Assembly (NCBI GenBank): GCA_038529265.1
Contig: JBCBDX010000001.1
Location: 310,001-374,000, forward strand
Origin: JBCBDX01 sp038529265
Lineage (GTDB): Bacteria; Pseudomonadota; Alphaproteobacteria; Rhizobiales; Rhizobiaceae
Direction: 5' to 3'
DNA length: 64,000 nucleotides
Below are positions 26,023-34,759 of the stretch, piece by piece. Numbering within the stretch: position 1 is the stretch's first letter; every line of letters starts with the position of its first letter. Under the pieces are notes generated by a model. That model had not been told where the DNA came from and searched no databases. It saw nothing but the letters and a program-made list of their open reading frames with translations. The translations under genes were made by a program, and so were the position numbers.

Positions 26023-28200
26023 ATGGATGTAAAAGTCGACGGCGCTATCGGCAAATGCCCAGTTATGCACGGTTCAATCACCTCAATGGAAACAAGTGTG
26101 ACCGCTTGGTGGCCGCGCACATTGAATCTGGGCATCCTTCACCAAAACGGCACCAGCCCATCGCCAATGGGCAAGGCGTTCAACTACCGCGAAGAAGTCA
26201 AAAAGCTTGATGTGGATGCACTAAAGGCCGACCTGCACAAGATGCTCCATGAGAGCCAACCGTGGTGGCCCGCAGACTATGGCACCTATGCCGGTCTGAT
26301 GGTGCGCTTGGCTTGGCATGCAGCGGGCACCTACCGCACGCAAGATGGTCGTGGTGGCGCGGGTTCCGGCAACATCCGCTTTGCACCGTTGAACTCTTGG
26401 CCAGACAATACGTCGCTTGATAAAGCGCGTCGCCTGCTTTGGCCGATCAAGAAAAAGTACGGCAACAAGCTCTCTTGGGCCGACTTGATTATTCTGGCCG
26501 GTAACGTCGCCTACGAATCTGCCGGTCTAAAAACCTTCGGCTTTTCTTTCGGACGCGAGGATATATGGGCACCCGAAGAAGACGTTTACTGGGGTGCGGA
26601 AGATGAATGGTTGGCACCATCTGAAAACCGCTACGAGAGCGTGGAAAAAGCCGACACACTGGAGAACCCGCTGGCAGCGGTTCATATGGGCCTCATCTAC
26701 GTCAATCCTGAGGGCATCAACGGAAATCCAAACCCCGAACTGACCGCGACGCACGTGCGCGAAACATTTGCCCGGATGGCGATGAATGACGAAGAAACAG
26801 CAGCGCTAACGGCGGGCGGACACACCATCGGTAAAGCGCACGGCAATGGCGATGCTTCCATGCTCAGCGCTGAGCCTGAAGGTGGTGCGATGGAGGATCA
26901 GGGCTTTGGCTGGATGAACCCGAACCAGAAAGGCAAGGCCAGCCAGGCGATCACATCAGGCATCGAGGGTGCGTGGACGACGAACCCAACAAAATGGGAC
27001 GGCGGCTACATGAAGCTATTGCTGGGCTATGATTGGGAACTGACCAAATCACCTGCGGGCGCCAACCAATACCAGCCGATTGGGATAACTCAAGAAGATA
27101 TGCCTATCGATGCCGATGATCCATCTGTGCGTCGCATGCCCATGATGACTGACGCAGATATGGCTATGAAGGTCGATCCAACGTATCGCGAATACATGGA
27201 AAAGTTCCATGCGGATCACGACTATTTTTCCGACACGTTTGCGCGTGCTTGGTTCAAGCTGACCCACCGCGATATGGGCCCCAAAGTCCGCTATATCGGA
27301 CCGGAAGTGCCGCAAGAAGATCTGATCTGGCAGGACCCGATCCCAGCTGGCTCAACCAACTATGATGTTGATGCTGTCAAAGAAAAAATTGCAGCTGGCG
27401 GTCTTTCTATTGCTGAGCTCGTTGCAACGGCATGGGACTCAGCACGTACATTCCGCGGTTCGGATTTGCGCGGCGGTGCCAATGGTGCCCGCGTTCGCCT
27501 GGCCCCGCAAAACGAATGGGCGGGCAACGAGCCAGATCGTCTGGCGAAGGTACTGGGTGTGCTGGAGCCAATTGCTGCTGAAACCGGCGCGTCTATTGCT
27601 GACGTCATCGTATTGGCGGGCAATGTGGGCATCGAACAGGCTGCCACAGCCGCTGGCTACGATGTAACCGTTCCTTTCGAGCCGGGCCGTGGTGATGCAA
27701 CGCAGGAACAGACGGACATCGATTCGTTTGAATATCTGGAACCGCTCGCAGATGGCTTCCGCAACTGGGAAAAGACCAAGTTCGTCGCCGAACCGGAAGA
27801 GATGATGCTCGACCGCGCGCAGTTGATGGGTCTGACCGGACCTGAAATGACTGTGTTGCTGGGCGGTTTGCGCGCGCTTGATGCAAACTATGGTGGCGCA
27901 AAACACGGTGTCTTCACCGATCGTCCCGGCCAATTGACAAACGACTTCTTCGTCAATCTGACTGATATGGGCAATGAGTGGAAACCGGTGAAAGGCGGCA
28001 CCTACGAGATCGTGGATCGCGTTAGCGGCAACGTTAAATGGACGGCAACGCGTGCTGATCTCGTTTTCGGTTCAAACTCAATCCTGCGCGCCTACGCGGA
28101 GGTGTATGCACAAGACGACGCCGGCGAGAAGTTCGTCATGGACTTCGTGAACGCATGGGCAAAAGTCATGCATGCGGATCGCTTTGATCTGATTGGCTAG
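26023..28200 (+). CDS. katG: Catalase-peroxidase
   Basis: Bifunctional haem enzyme that destroys hydrogen peroxide. The distal triad is Arg95, Trp98 and His99 (RLAWHAAGT); the covalent Trp-Tyr-Met adduct partners are Tyr226 (GLIYVNPEG) and Met252; the proximal haem ligand His is in GGHTIGKAHG. Two-domain architecture and 725 residues are standard. Controlled by OxyR next door and closed by a strong bidirectional terminator. Confidence 0.98.
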   Translation: MDVKVDGAIGKCPVMHGSITSMETSVTAWWPRTLNLGILHQNGTSPSPMGKAFNYREEVKKLDVDALKADLHKMLHESQPWWPADYGTYAGLMVRLAWHAAGTYRTQDGRGGAGSGNIRFAPLNSWPDNTSLDKARRLLWPIKKKYGNKLSWADLIILAGNVAYESAGLKTFGFSFGREDIWAPEEDVYWGAEDEWLAPSENRYESVEKADTLENPLAAVHMGLIYVNPEGINGNPNPELTATHVRETFARMAMNDEETAALTAGGHTIGKAHGNGDASMLSAEPEGGAMEDQGFGWMNPNQKGKASQAITSGIEGAWTTNPTKWDGGYMKLLLGYDWELTKSPAGANQYQPIGITQEDMPIDADDPSVRRMPMMTDADMAMKVDPTYREYMEKFHADHDYFSDTFARAWFKLTHRDMGPKVRYIGPEVPQEDLIWQDPIPAGSTNYDVDAVKEKIAAGGLSIAELVATAWDSARTFRGSDLRGGANGARVRLAPQNEWAGNEPDRLAKVLGVLEPIAAETGASIADVIVLAGNVGIEQAATAAGYDVTVPFEPGRGDATQEQTDIDSFEYLEPLADGFRNWEKTKFVAEPEEMMLDRAQLMGLTGPEMTVLLGGLRALDANYGGAKHGVFTDRPGQLTNDFFVNLTDMGNEWKPVKGGTYEIVDRVSGNVKWTATRADLVFGSNSILRAYAEVYAQDDAGEKFVMDFVNAWAKVMHADRFDLIG

Positions 28201-28217
28201 AGTTTGTTGAAACAGAT

Positions 28218-28249
28218 AAAAAACGGGCGCCATGTAGCGCCCGTTTTTT
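28218..28249. terminator. Bidirectional terminator between katG and the lipoprotein gene
   Basis: Perfect 13-base stem, six A plus CGGGCGC (28218-28230) against GCGCCCG plus six T (28237-28249), loop CATGTA. The T-run on each strand lets it end both katG (+) and the convergent lipoprotein gene (-). Confidence 0.92.
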
Positions 28250-28258
28250 GTTTTGATG

Positions 28259-28654
28259 TCAGTCGTTCATGGCGATGCGACCGCGTGGACCATCCCAGAC
28301 AAACGAGCGCGGGCTTGATACCTTCATAGTTGAGTTATCGGCTGCCCGGTACAAATTATCGCCTTGATCAACATAGAAGACCTGCCCTCCATTTCGACCG
28401 GTTAGCGTTTGTAACGTGTAACCGTTTCCGGCAGCTCGAATGCGTACGCGTTGGCGTTTGCCCGAGCCGTCGAAGCCTTTAAATTCGCCAGGGCTAAGCG
28501 TGATGGTGCTAGGTGGCGTTTCTTGAACCGGCGGTGGTGGTGGTGGCGTGATGCCGCCATTGCTCGGTGGTGCGTCGACGGTGACGCAGCCGGTAACAAG
28601 TAGGCCACAAAAGACTGCGATAGCGCCGCGGCGCGTAAGTTTAGAATTGGACAT
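28259..28654 (-). CDS. Lipoprotein, unknown family (paralogue of the gene at 28687)
   Basis: A 131-residue protein. I chose ATG 28654 because GGGGAAA lies just upstream. The N-terminus is a lipoprotein signal with lipobox LVTGC, followed by a proline-rich linker (six consecutive Pro). The C-terminal domain of about 75 residues is nearly the same as in the neighbouring gene: FKGFD-SGKRQRVRIR, AGNGYTLQTLTGRN, GQVFYV-QG-N and GRIA-ND. I do not recognise the family; the size and beta-rich pattern suggest a small barrel or SH3-like fold. Probably anchored in the outer membrane. Confidence 0.75.
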   Translation of the reverse strand: MSNSKLTRRGAIAVFCGLLVTGCVTVDAPPSNGGITPPPPPPVQETPPSTITLSPGEFKGFDGSGKRQRVRIRAAGNGYTLQTLTGRNGGQVFYVDQGDNLYRAADNSTMKVSSPRSFVWDGPRGRIAMND

Positions 28655-28686
28655 TGTAATTTCCCCGCTAGGTTTGGCTTTTGTGC

Positions 28687-29067
28687 TTAGTCGTTCAGCG
28701 CGATGCGGCCGAGCCAACCGTTCCAGATCGCACTACGGCGACCGGTCACTTCCAATGTCGTACCGTCTTGGGCGCGGAAAATGTTGCCACCTTGATGAAC
28801 ATAGAACACCTGTCCACTGTTTCGGCCTGTCAGTGTTTGCAAAGTGTAACCATTGCCCGCTGTGCGAATGCGAACGCGTTGGCGTTTGCCCGATGTGTCA
28901 AAGCCTTTGAAATCGCCCGGATCAAGGTAGAATTGAGCTGATTGAATTTGAACAATGTTTGTGTCGACCGACATCTGAGGCACTACTGGAAAAGTTGAGG
29001 CCGGGGTGGCGGTGAAGATAGTTGCCAAGGCAAGTGCGCCAGCAGCGGTGGTTGATTTGATAGTCAT
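28687..29067 (-). CDS. Secreted small protein, unknown family (paralogue of the gene at 28259)
   Basis: A 126-residue protein starting at ATG 29067 with GAGGAG seven bases upstream. It has a standard signal peptide (cleavage near TPAST) and no cysteine, so it is soluble in the periplasm or secreted. Its C-terminal domain shares the blocks GKRQRVRIR, AGNGYTLQTLTGRN and GQVFYV with the lipoprotein that follows it 32 bases downstream on the same strand. The two genes arose by tandem duplication and differ in how they are anchored. Confidence 0.75.
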   Translation of the reverse strand: MTIKSTTAAGALALATIFTATPASTFPVVPQMSVDTNIVQIQSAQFYLDPGDFKGFDTSGKRQRVRIRTAGNGYTLQTLTGRNSGQVFYVHQGGNIFRAQDGTTLEVTGRRSAIWNGWLGRIALND

Positions 29068-29181
29068 GTTAGTCTCCTCGTGGATGCCCCCCTCAGGGCG
29101 ATGACGAGAACATGCCGGAGACCATTGGGGATGCACATGAGGGAAATCCCTCATTTGCCGTAACGTCAATTTTATGCAGTC

Positions 29182-29841
29182 TTAGGATCGTAATTCGCGC
29201 TGTGCGTCGAGTAATCCCTCTCGCAGCGCGTAAGCTAGGAGCTCGGCGACGGAGTGAACGTCGAGTTTGCGCATGAGGTTGGTACGATGATTGTCGATGG
29301 TTTTGGCGCTGACACCAAGACGTTCACCGATTTCCCGGTTTGCATACCCACGCGCGACCAAAGACAAGATTTGCCGTTCGCGCGGGGTCAGGTCAGGACC
29401 ATCCTGAACATCTTCCAGGATTGCGGTAACATCTGGCGAGATGACGCGCGCGCCGCTCAAAATAAGCGGGATGGCTTTGACCAAATGATCGAGATCACCA
29501 TTTTTCATGAAAAGGCCGTCGACCTCGGCGCTGACAAGCTCGCCCAAAAGACCGTGCGAGGTCATGCCGGTGAAAACGATCACTTTGGTGTCCGGAGACC
29601 AGCGACGCGCTTCAACAAAGACATCGATCCCTTGTGCAAACGGCATGCCAATATCGAGCGACATGATCGTTGGTCGGAACTGCTTGACGAGGCTGATGGC
29701 CTCAATACCGGTTTCGGCTTGCCCCACGATCTCAACACCGCCGTGTTCATGAAGCAATTCGCACATTCCATTGCGGAGCATCATGTGGTCGTCGGCAACA
29801 ATGCCTGTGCGCGAACCGGTATCAAGGCGTGCTGATGTCAT
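29182..29841 (-). CDS. LuxR/NarL-type response regulator
   Basis: Receiver domain with acidic pocket Asp17-Asp18, phosphoacceptor Asp63 (SLDIGMP), Thr91 and Lys113, then a C-terminal LuxR helix-turn-helix (LTPRERQILSLVARG, VSAKTIDNHRTNLMRKL). Length 219. The start ATG 29841 overlaps the start of the divergent histidine kinase, its likely partner. The two small secreted paralogues downstream on the same strand are candidate targets, with 114 bases between them. Confidence 0.93.
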   Translation of the reverse strand: MTSARLDTGSRTGIVADDHMMLRNGMCELLHEHGGVEIVGQAETGIEAISLVKQFRPTIMSLDIGMPFAQGIDVFVEARRWSPDTKVIVFTGMTSHGLLGELVSAEVDGLFMKNGDLDHLVKAIPLILSGARVISPDVTAILEDVQDGPDLTPRERQILSLVARGYANREIGERLGVSAKTIDNHRTNLMRKLDVHSVAELLAYALREGLLDAQRELRS

Positions 29842-31928
29842 TACACTTCTTCTATTCCGCTTTGATCCGATTATTGCTGAGCGCTTTCAAAAACGTAAAG
29901 CTCGTTCTCATTCTTTGTTGGCTTCAGATGATGCTTGCTCTGGCAGCGCATGCAGCGGGCGAGAGGGTGCCGCTCCAAGATGGGCGCCTTAAAGTCGATC
30001 TTGCATCCTATGCACTTGTCTACGTTGACCCAACTGCACAGCTGACGATTGAAGATATTGCAGCAACGGATTTTGCAACCAACCTCAGACCGATTGAAGG
30101 CGAGTTGGTCGACTTTGGGTTCAATGGCGCGCGGCTTTGGACAATGGTTCGACTGCTTAATGCTACTGATGCACCTGGCACGTGGCGCATTTCGCACGAG
30201 ATCAATGTCACTGATCTTTTTCGCGTTCATCATGTGCGTCAGGGATTGGGCGGTGATCAAACCATAGAAACGGTTTTGACGCTTACTGGTGACAGCACTT
30301 TCTCTCAAAGGTCGGTTAGCCACCGCCTGCCGGCTTCAGATGTCACCCTGGCTGCTGGTGAAGAGATTTCAGTCTTCATTGAGTTTGAAACAGGTCAGGC
30401 AACGCAGATGCCATTGTTTGTTGAGACAATCACGTCTTTCAATGAGCGGGTCCGATTTGAGGACATGATCATTATCGCACCACTAGCGTTCGCGGCTGGG
30501 ATGGCGATCATCAGTACGCTATACCTTGCAGCGCTCGGGATGCAGGCTGCGTTTCTCTATGGTACGTACATATTACTCGCCACGCTCCACTTGTTCCACG
30601 CCGATGGGTATGCATTCCAATATCTGTGGCCGAACAATCCGCAATGGAACGCGGTCGCCATGGGGCCGGTCGGCATTAGTATCGGTTGTTTTGGAAGCTT
30701 CTTCACCTGGGCCTTCATAGAGGCACGGAAGCATCATCCGGTGTTCAATATCGCGCTGCCGACTATTGGTTTTGTGTCTGCAGCCTTTGCGATTACCTTT
30801 CCGTTTCTTGTTGATGTCGCTTTGTTCAAACAGAGCGTTCTTGTTTTGGTATTTGTCGTCAGCACGCTCAATCTATGGGCCGCGATTGCATCATACAGAC
30901 GTGGCCATGTAGGCTCGGGCGTCTTCCTTCTTGGTATGCTGCTGGTGACGTCTGCGATGGTGCTGACGATTGTTGGCTATGGGTTCCCCGGTCGATTCAA
31001 TCAAGACATCACCGGTCACTATGGCCGGGTCATGCTTTTGTTTGAGGGCGTGATTTTCTCACTCGCGATATTTGTTCGTACGCTTGCCATGCGAAGCGCA
31101 CATGATGATGCGCTGATGGCGAGAATTCGGCTCGGCGAGGAAAAGCTCCAACTGAGCGAGGCGCTAAGATCGGCGGAGCAAAGCTATCAGAAAGCGTCAG
31201 CTTTGGCGTCGCGTGACCGCGAAATGTTCGCTTCAGCTGCCCACGATATTCGTCAGCCACTTACTTCGCTTCGCATGGCCTTGATGCAATTGAGCAAGAA
31301 AAATCCGTCGACTGCCAAGCAAGTTACCGAAAGCTTTGACTATCTGGACGACCTCGTGACTGCCAATCTTGATCGGGTCAGTGAGCAGGTCGATGATCAC
31401 CAAACAAATGACGCACCCGCCGGCGGCTTGGAAACATTTGCATTGTCCGTCATCTTGAAAAACATCGAGGCCATGTTTGGCGCCGAGGCGCGTGCAAAAG
31501 GCCTGATGTTTCGTATGGCAATGCCAGATGAAGAAGTGTCAGCAGCGCCACTTGATGTCATGCGTGTTCTTACCAACCTGGTCTCCAACGCTGTCAAATA
31601 TACGCCAGATGGTGGCCTGTTCATAGGATATAGGAAAGAAGCTGAGGGCATCGTTTTGTTTGTCGCAGATACGGGCATTGGGATGGAACCTGCTCAACTG
31701 GATCTGTTGATGGAGCCATTCTTCCAAGGTGACGATTCAGATGGCTATGGCCTTGGTTTGGCAGTCGCGCGCAAGCTCAGCGATGAAAATGGTTACGAGT
31801 TGTCTTTCCGATCAGAACTTGGCCGGGGTACAATAGCCTCAATTCGGTTGCCTTCTGCCGTATTGCGATCAAAATCCGCCAACCAACAAGCCAAGATGGC
31901 CCTTTCCAATCTTGTTCCCGGTGAATAG
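29835..31928 (+). CDS. Membrane histidine kinase with 7TMR-DISM sensor
   Basis: Domain order: signal/first helix (residues 1-40), periplasmic 7TMR-DISMED2-like domain (about 45-190), seven membrane helices (about 195-400), coiled coil (about 410-460), HisKA with His470 in AHDIRQPL, and HATPase with N-box NLVSNAVKYT, G1 DTGIGM and G2 GYGLGLAVA. DISM sensors are thought to bind carbohydrates or other small ligands. I chose ATG 29835; a GTG at 29829 in frame is possible. The start lies inside the first codons of the divergent regulator gene, so its promoter must be inside that gene. Confidence 0.9.
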   Translation: MSLHFFYSALIRLLLSAFKNVKLVLILCWLQMMLALAAHAAGERVPLQDGRLKVDLASYALVYVDPTAQLTIEDIAATDFATNLRPIEGELVDFGFNGARLWTMVRLLNATDAPGTWRISHEINVTDLFRVHHVRQGLGGDQTIETVLTLTGDSTFSQRSVSHRLPASDVTLAAGEEISVFIEFETGQATQMPLFVETITSFNERVRFEDMIIIAPLAFAAGMAIISTLYLAALGMQAAFLYGTYILLATLHLFHADGYAFQYLWPNNPQWNAVAMGPVGISIGCFGSFFTWAFIEARKHHPVFNIALPTIGFVSAAFAITFPFLVDVALFKQSVLVLVFVVSTLNLWAAIASYRRGHVGSGVFLLGMLLVTSAMVLTIVGYGFPGRFNQDITGHYGRVMLLFEGVIFSLAIFVRTLAMRSAHDDALMARIRLGEEKLQLSEALRSAEQSYQKASALASRDREMFASAAHDIRQPLTSLRMALMQLSKKNPSTAKQVTESFDYLDDLVTANLDRVSEQVDDHQTNDAPAGGLETFALSVILKNIEAMFGAEARAKGLMFRMAMPDEEVSAAPLDVMRVLTNLVSNAVKYTPDGGLFIGYRKEAEGIVLFVADTGIGMEPAQLDLLMEPFFQGDDSDGYGLGLAVARKLSDENGYELSFRSELGRGTIASIRLPSAVLRSKSANQQAKMALSNLVPGE

Positions 31929-31965
31929 ACAGCGGCAAAGATTCACTGACGGGTAGACCGACATT

Positions 31966-33252
31966 ATGCGCCTTGGCGGACGACTAGCTGCAGCCATCGA
32001 GGTTTTGGCTGATATCGAAGACAATAATCGTCCGGTCTCCGTCGCCTTGTCAGACTGGGGCCGGGCGCACCGGTTTGCAGGTTCTGGTGATCGGGCTGCC
32101 ATTGGAAATTTTGTTTATGATGTTATGCGCCAACGAGCGTCGACCGCGTTTCGTATGGATAATGATAGCGCGTTGGCTTTGGTCTTCGGTGCGCTGGCTT
32201 TTTCGTGGAGCATGCCTCTCGACAAGATTGAAGCTGAACTTGATGGCGACAAGTTCGCCCCGCCCATACCCTCACAAGAACTCAAGAAAGCCTTTGACCG
32301 TGATTTAACCTTGGCTGATCCGTGGGTTGAAGCAGATGTCCCGCCATGGTGCGCAGACGCTTTGCAAGAGACCTTTGAAAGCGAGTGGATAGACGAGGCC
32401 AAGGCTTTGACATTGCGACCGCCACTGGATTTGCGGGTGAATACGCTCAAAGCTGACCGCACAAAAGTACTCAAAGCGCTGGAAAAAACCGGCGCCAAGG
32501 CAACGACTATCGCCCGCCATGGTATTCGTATCGCGCCGCCGCGCCGCGCGGGCCGGCTACCTAATGTTCAAGCTGAACCAGCATTTCAAAAAGGGTGGTT
32601 CGAAGTCCAGGATGAAGGCTCACAAATCGTTGCCGATCTCGTCTTTCCTCAACCCGGCGAGCAGGTGTTTGATCTTTGCGCGGGAGCGGGTGGCAAAACC
32701 TTGGCGCTATCGGCTGCGATGGAGAATAAGGGACAGGTTCATGCCTATGACAATGACAAGCAACGGCTTGCCCCCATCTTCGACCGGTTGAAACGTGCCG
32801 GCACACGCAATGTTCAGGTGCATGCTGCAGACGCTGATCTTTCTCATTTGCAGAACCGTTTTGATCGCGTCGTTGTGGATGCACCCTGCACCGGTTCAGG
32901 CACATGGCGACGTCATCCCGATGCCAAATGGAAGTTGAGCGAGAAGGCGCTTGAACAGAGATGCAGTGAACAGAGTGCTATACTCGACAGCGCGGCAAAT
33001 TACGTCCGACCCGGTGGTTTCCTTTGCTACATAACATGCTCGGTATTCCAGTCAGAAAATGAAGAACAGATTTATGCGTTCGGCGATCGCCACGCGGGCT
33101 GGGAATTGCTTTCAGCAGGCGAGGTTTGGCAAGATTTGTTTGGCTTTGATAAACCGCAGCCCTGGTCGGCGGATCTAAAATGCATCACGCTGACACCACG
33201 CTCGACTCAAACGGATGGGTTCTTTTTTGCGGTTATGCAAAAGCCTAGGTGA
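31966..33252 (+). CDS. rsmB: RsmB-like rRNA (cytosine-C5) methyltransferase
   Basis: SAM-dependent m5C methyltransferase of the NOL1/NOP2/Sun family, 428 residues. SAM motif FDLCAGAGGKT, the cysteine motif VDAPCTGSGTWRR and the catalytic TCSVFQSENE are all there, plus an N-terminal helical extension of the RsmB type, though without the full NusB-like domain. RsmB modifies C967 of 16S rRNA; the target here is inferred. Confidence 0.88.
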   Translation: MRLGGRLAAAIEVLADIEDNNRPVSVALSDWGRAHRFAGSGDRAAIGNFVYDVMRQRASTAFRMDNDSALALVFGALAFSWSMPLDKIEAELDGDKFAPPIPSQELKKAFDRDLTLADPWVEADVPPWCADALQETFESEWIDEAKALTLRPPLDLRVNTLKADRTKVLKALEKTGAKATTIARHGIRIAPPRRAGRLPNVQAEPAFQKGWFEVQDEGSQIVADLVFPQPGEQVFDLCAGAGGKTLALSAAMENKGQVHAYDNDKQRLAPIFDRLKRAGTRNVQVHAADADLSHLQNRFDRVVVDAPCTGSGTWRRHPDAKWKLSEKALEQRCSEQSAILDSAANYVRPGGFLCYITCSVFQSENEEQIYAFGDRHAGWELLSAGEVWQDLFGFDKPQPWSADLKCITLTPRSTQTDGFFFAVMQKPR

Positions 33253-33268
33253 GTCAGGAAACCTGTAT

Positions 33269-33721
33269 ATGAAGCGTTGGATCACACTGCCAATTTTTCT
33301 TATCGCCACCGTGGCGCTTGGAGGCATCGTCGGCGCGTCCACGCCACCTGGCGAATGGTATGACAATCTGGCCAAGCCCGTCTTCAATCCGCCCGATTGG
33401 GTATTCGCACCGGTCTGGACCGTACTTTATGCAATGGTTGCCTTTGCCGGATGGCGTTCCTGGGACCGCGCCAAAAGCAGCGTGCCCACAAAGACTTGGT
33501 TCATTCAATTTGCTGTCAATCTCACTTGGTCGCCGGTTTTCTTTGGTCTACAGATGATGGGTCTGGCGCTGATTATCATCATCTTGATGATTGCGTTGAC
33601 CGCAGCCTTCGTCAAAACAAGTTGGCGGCTTGATCGGCTCGCAGCCCTCTTAATGGTGCCATACCTTGCATGGATCAGTTTTGCGGCGGTTTTGAACGCA
33701 ACGCTTTGGGTGATGAATTGA
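33269..33721 (+). CDS. tspO: TspO/MBR-family membrane protein
   Basis: Five-helix membrane protein of 150 residues related to the mitochondrial benzodiazepine receptor. The motif WYDNLAKPVFNPPDWVFAPVW, split here as WYDNLAKP at about 28-35 and PPDWVFAPVW after it, is the family hallmark. ATG 33269 has CAGGAAAC upstream. In alphaproteobacteria TspO binds porphyrins and affects tetrapyrrole and stress metabolism. Confidence 0.93.
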   Translation: MKRWITLPIFLIATVALGGIVGASTPPGEWYDNLAKPVFNPPDWVFAPVWTVLYAMVAFAGWRSWDRAKSSVPTKTWFIQFAVNLTWSPVFFGLQMMGLALIIIILMIALTAAFVKTSWRLDRLAALLMVPYLAWISFAAVLNATLWVMN

Positions 33722-33771
33722 TCAAAGTCGCCGCTGACATTAAATCGCTTTTTGAGAGTTAAGGGGCCTGC

Positions 33772-34368
33772 ATGTTGAAGACCGTTGGAAAAACCAAAAT
33801 CCTTTATGTAATGGCAGCGGATGCTGAGTACGGCCCGCACCTGAAGGCGCTGATGACGCCATTAATGTGCGGTGTCGGCCCGGTGGAAGCGGCGGTCCAA
33901 GTCACCCGCGCACTGAGTGCAGACAAGCCGGACATGGTCGTGTCGCTTGGGTCAGCGGGCTCTAACACGCTTGAGCAGGCCGCAGTTTACCAGATCGCGT
34001 CGGTCTCCTATCGCGATATTGATGCGTCACCATTGGGCTTTGAAAAAGGCGCAACCCCATTCCTCGATTTGCCCATCGAAGTGCCACTGCAAACGTTTGA
34101 AGGCGGCCCGCCCGCCAAACGCCTATCGACCGGCGGCAATATCGTTTCCGGCGACGCCTATGGCGACATCGACGCTGATCTCGTGGATATGGAAACCTTT
34201 GCGATCAAGCGCGCCTGCATGGCTTTTGATGTGCCGTTGTTGGGACTGCGCGGTATTTCCGACGGCGCCGCCGATTTGCATCATATCGATGACTGGACCC
34301 AGTATTTGCACGTGATTGATGAAAAGATGGCAGTAGCCGTCGAGAACCTGGAAGCCACGCTCACGTGA
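33772..34368 (+). CDS. 5'-methylthioadenosine/S-adenosylhomocysteine nucleosidase-like protein
   Basis: PNP/UDP-phosphorylase fold of 198 residues. CGVGPVEAA and SLGSAGS form the nucleoside/phosphate region, VDMETFA carries the ribose-binding Met-Glu pair, and RGISDGA the catalytic Asp. It is shorter than the usual 230 residues. It would hydrolyse methylthioadenosine or S-adenosylhomocysteine; a related nucleosidase activity cannot be excluded. Confidence 0.85.
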   Translation: MLKTVGKTKILYVMAADAEYGPHLKALMTPLMCGVGPVEAAVQVTRALSADKPDMVVSLGSAGSNTLEQAAVYQIASVSYRDIDASPLGFEKGATPFLDLPIEVPLQTFEGGPPAKRLSTGGNIVSGDAYGDIDADLVDMETFAIKRACMAFDVPLLGLRGISDGAADLHHIDDWTQYLHVIDEKMAVAVENLEATLT

Positions 34369-34409
34369 ACGTGCATAGGCCAAGCCTGCATTTCTGATAA
34401 TCTGGCGCA

Positions 34410-34700
34410 ATGAGAGTTCTGGCTTTCTTGGCGATTTTTGCTTTTTCGATTTTGCCCGTCCGCGCGTCATCCATCATGTGTGATCCGGCTTGGCTGATGG
34501 GTGGTGTGTTGACCTATCAAGAGTCTTTGACAGGCATTGTCGCGCTCGCCGAAGGCAATGCGCCTTTTGCGGGCGAAGGTGCTGAAGAACGTGTCTGCAA
34601 AGAGCTCCGTACTTTCAGGCTCTATGTAAACGCGGGCTGTATCTCAAAAACTGATCAGCCGCGGGTGGAGGCGGCGTTCGAACCGTTTGATTGCGGTTAA
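34410..34700 (+). CDS. Small secreted cysteine-containing protein
   Basis: A 96-residue protein with a signal peptide (cleavage near PVRAS) and four cysteines in the mature part (MCDP, VCKE, GCIS, FDCG), which suggests two disulfides. No family recognised. It sits between the nucleosidase and guaA on the same strand; codon use looks like its neighbours. Confidence 0.6.
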   Translation: MRVLAFLAIFAFSILPVRASSIMCDPAWLMGGVLTYQESLTGIVALAEGNAPFAGEGAEERVCKELRTFRLYVNAGCISKTDQPRVEAAFEPFDCG

Positions 34701-34759
34701 GTGTTGGACATTGCGTAAGTGCCATTGCCGCGCTGCACCATCGGCGTTAAAGCGTGCCG

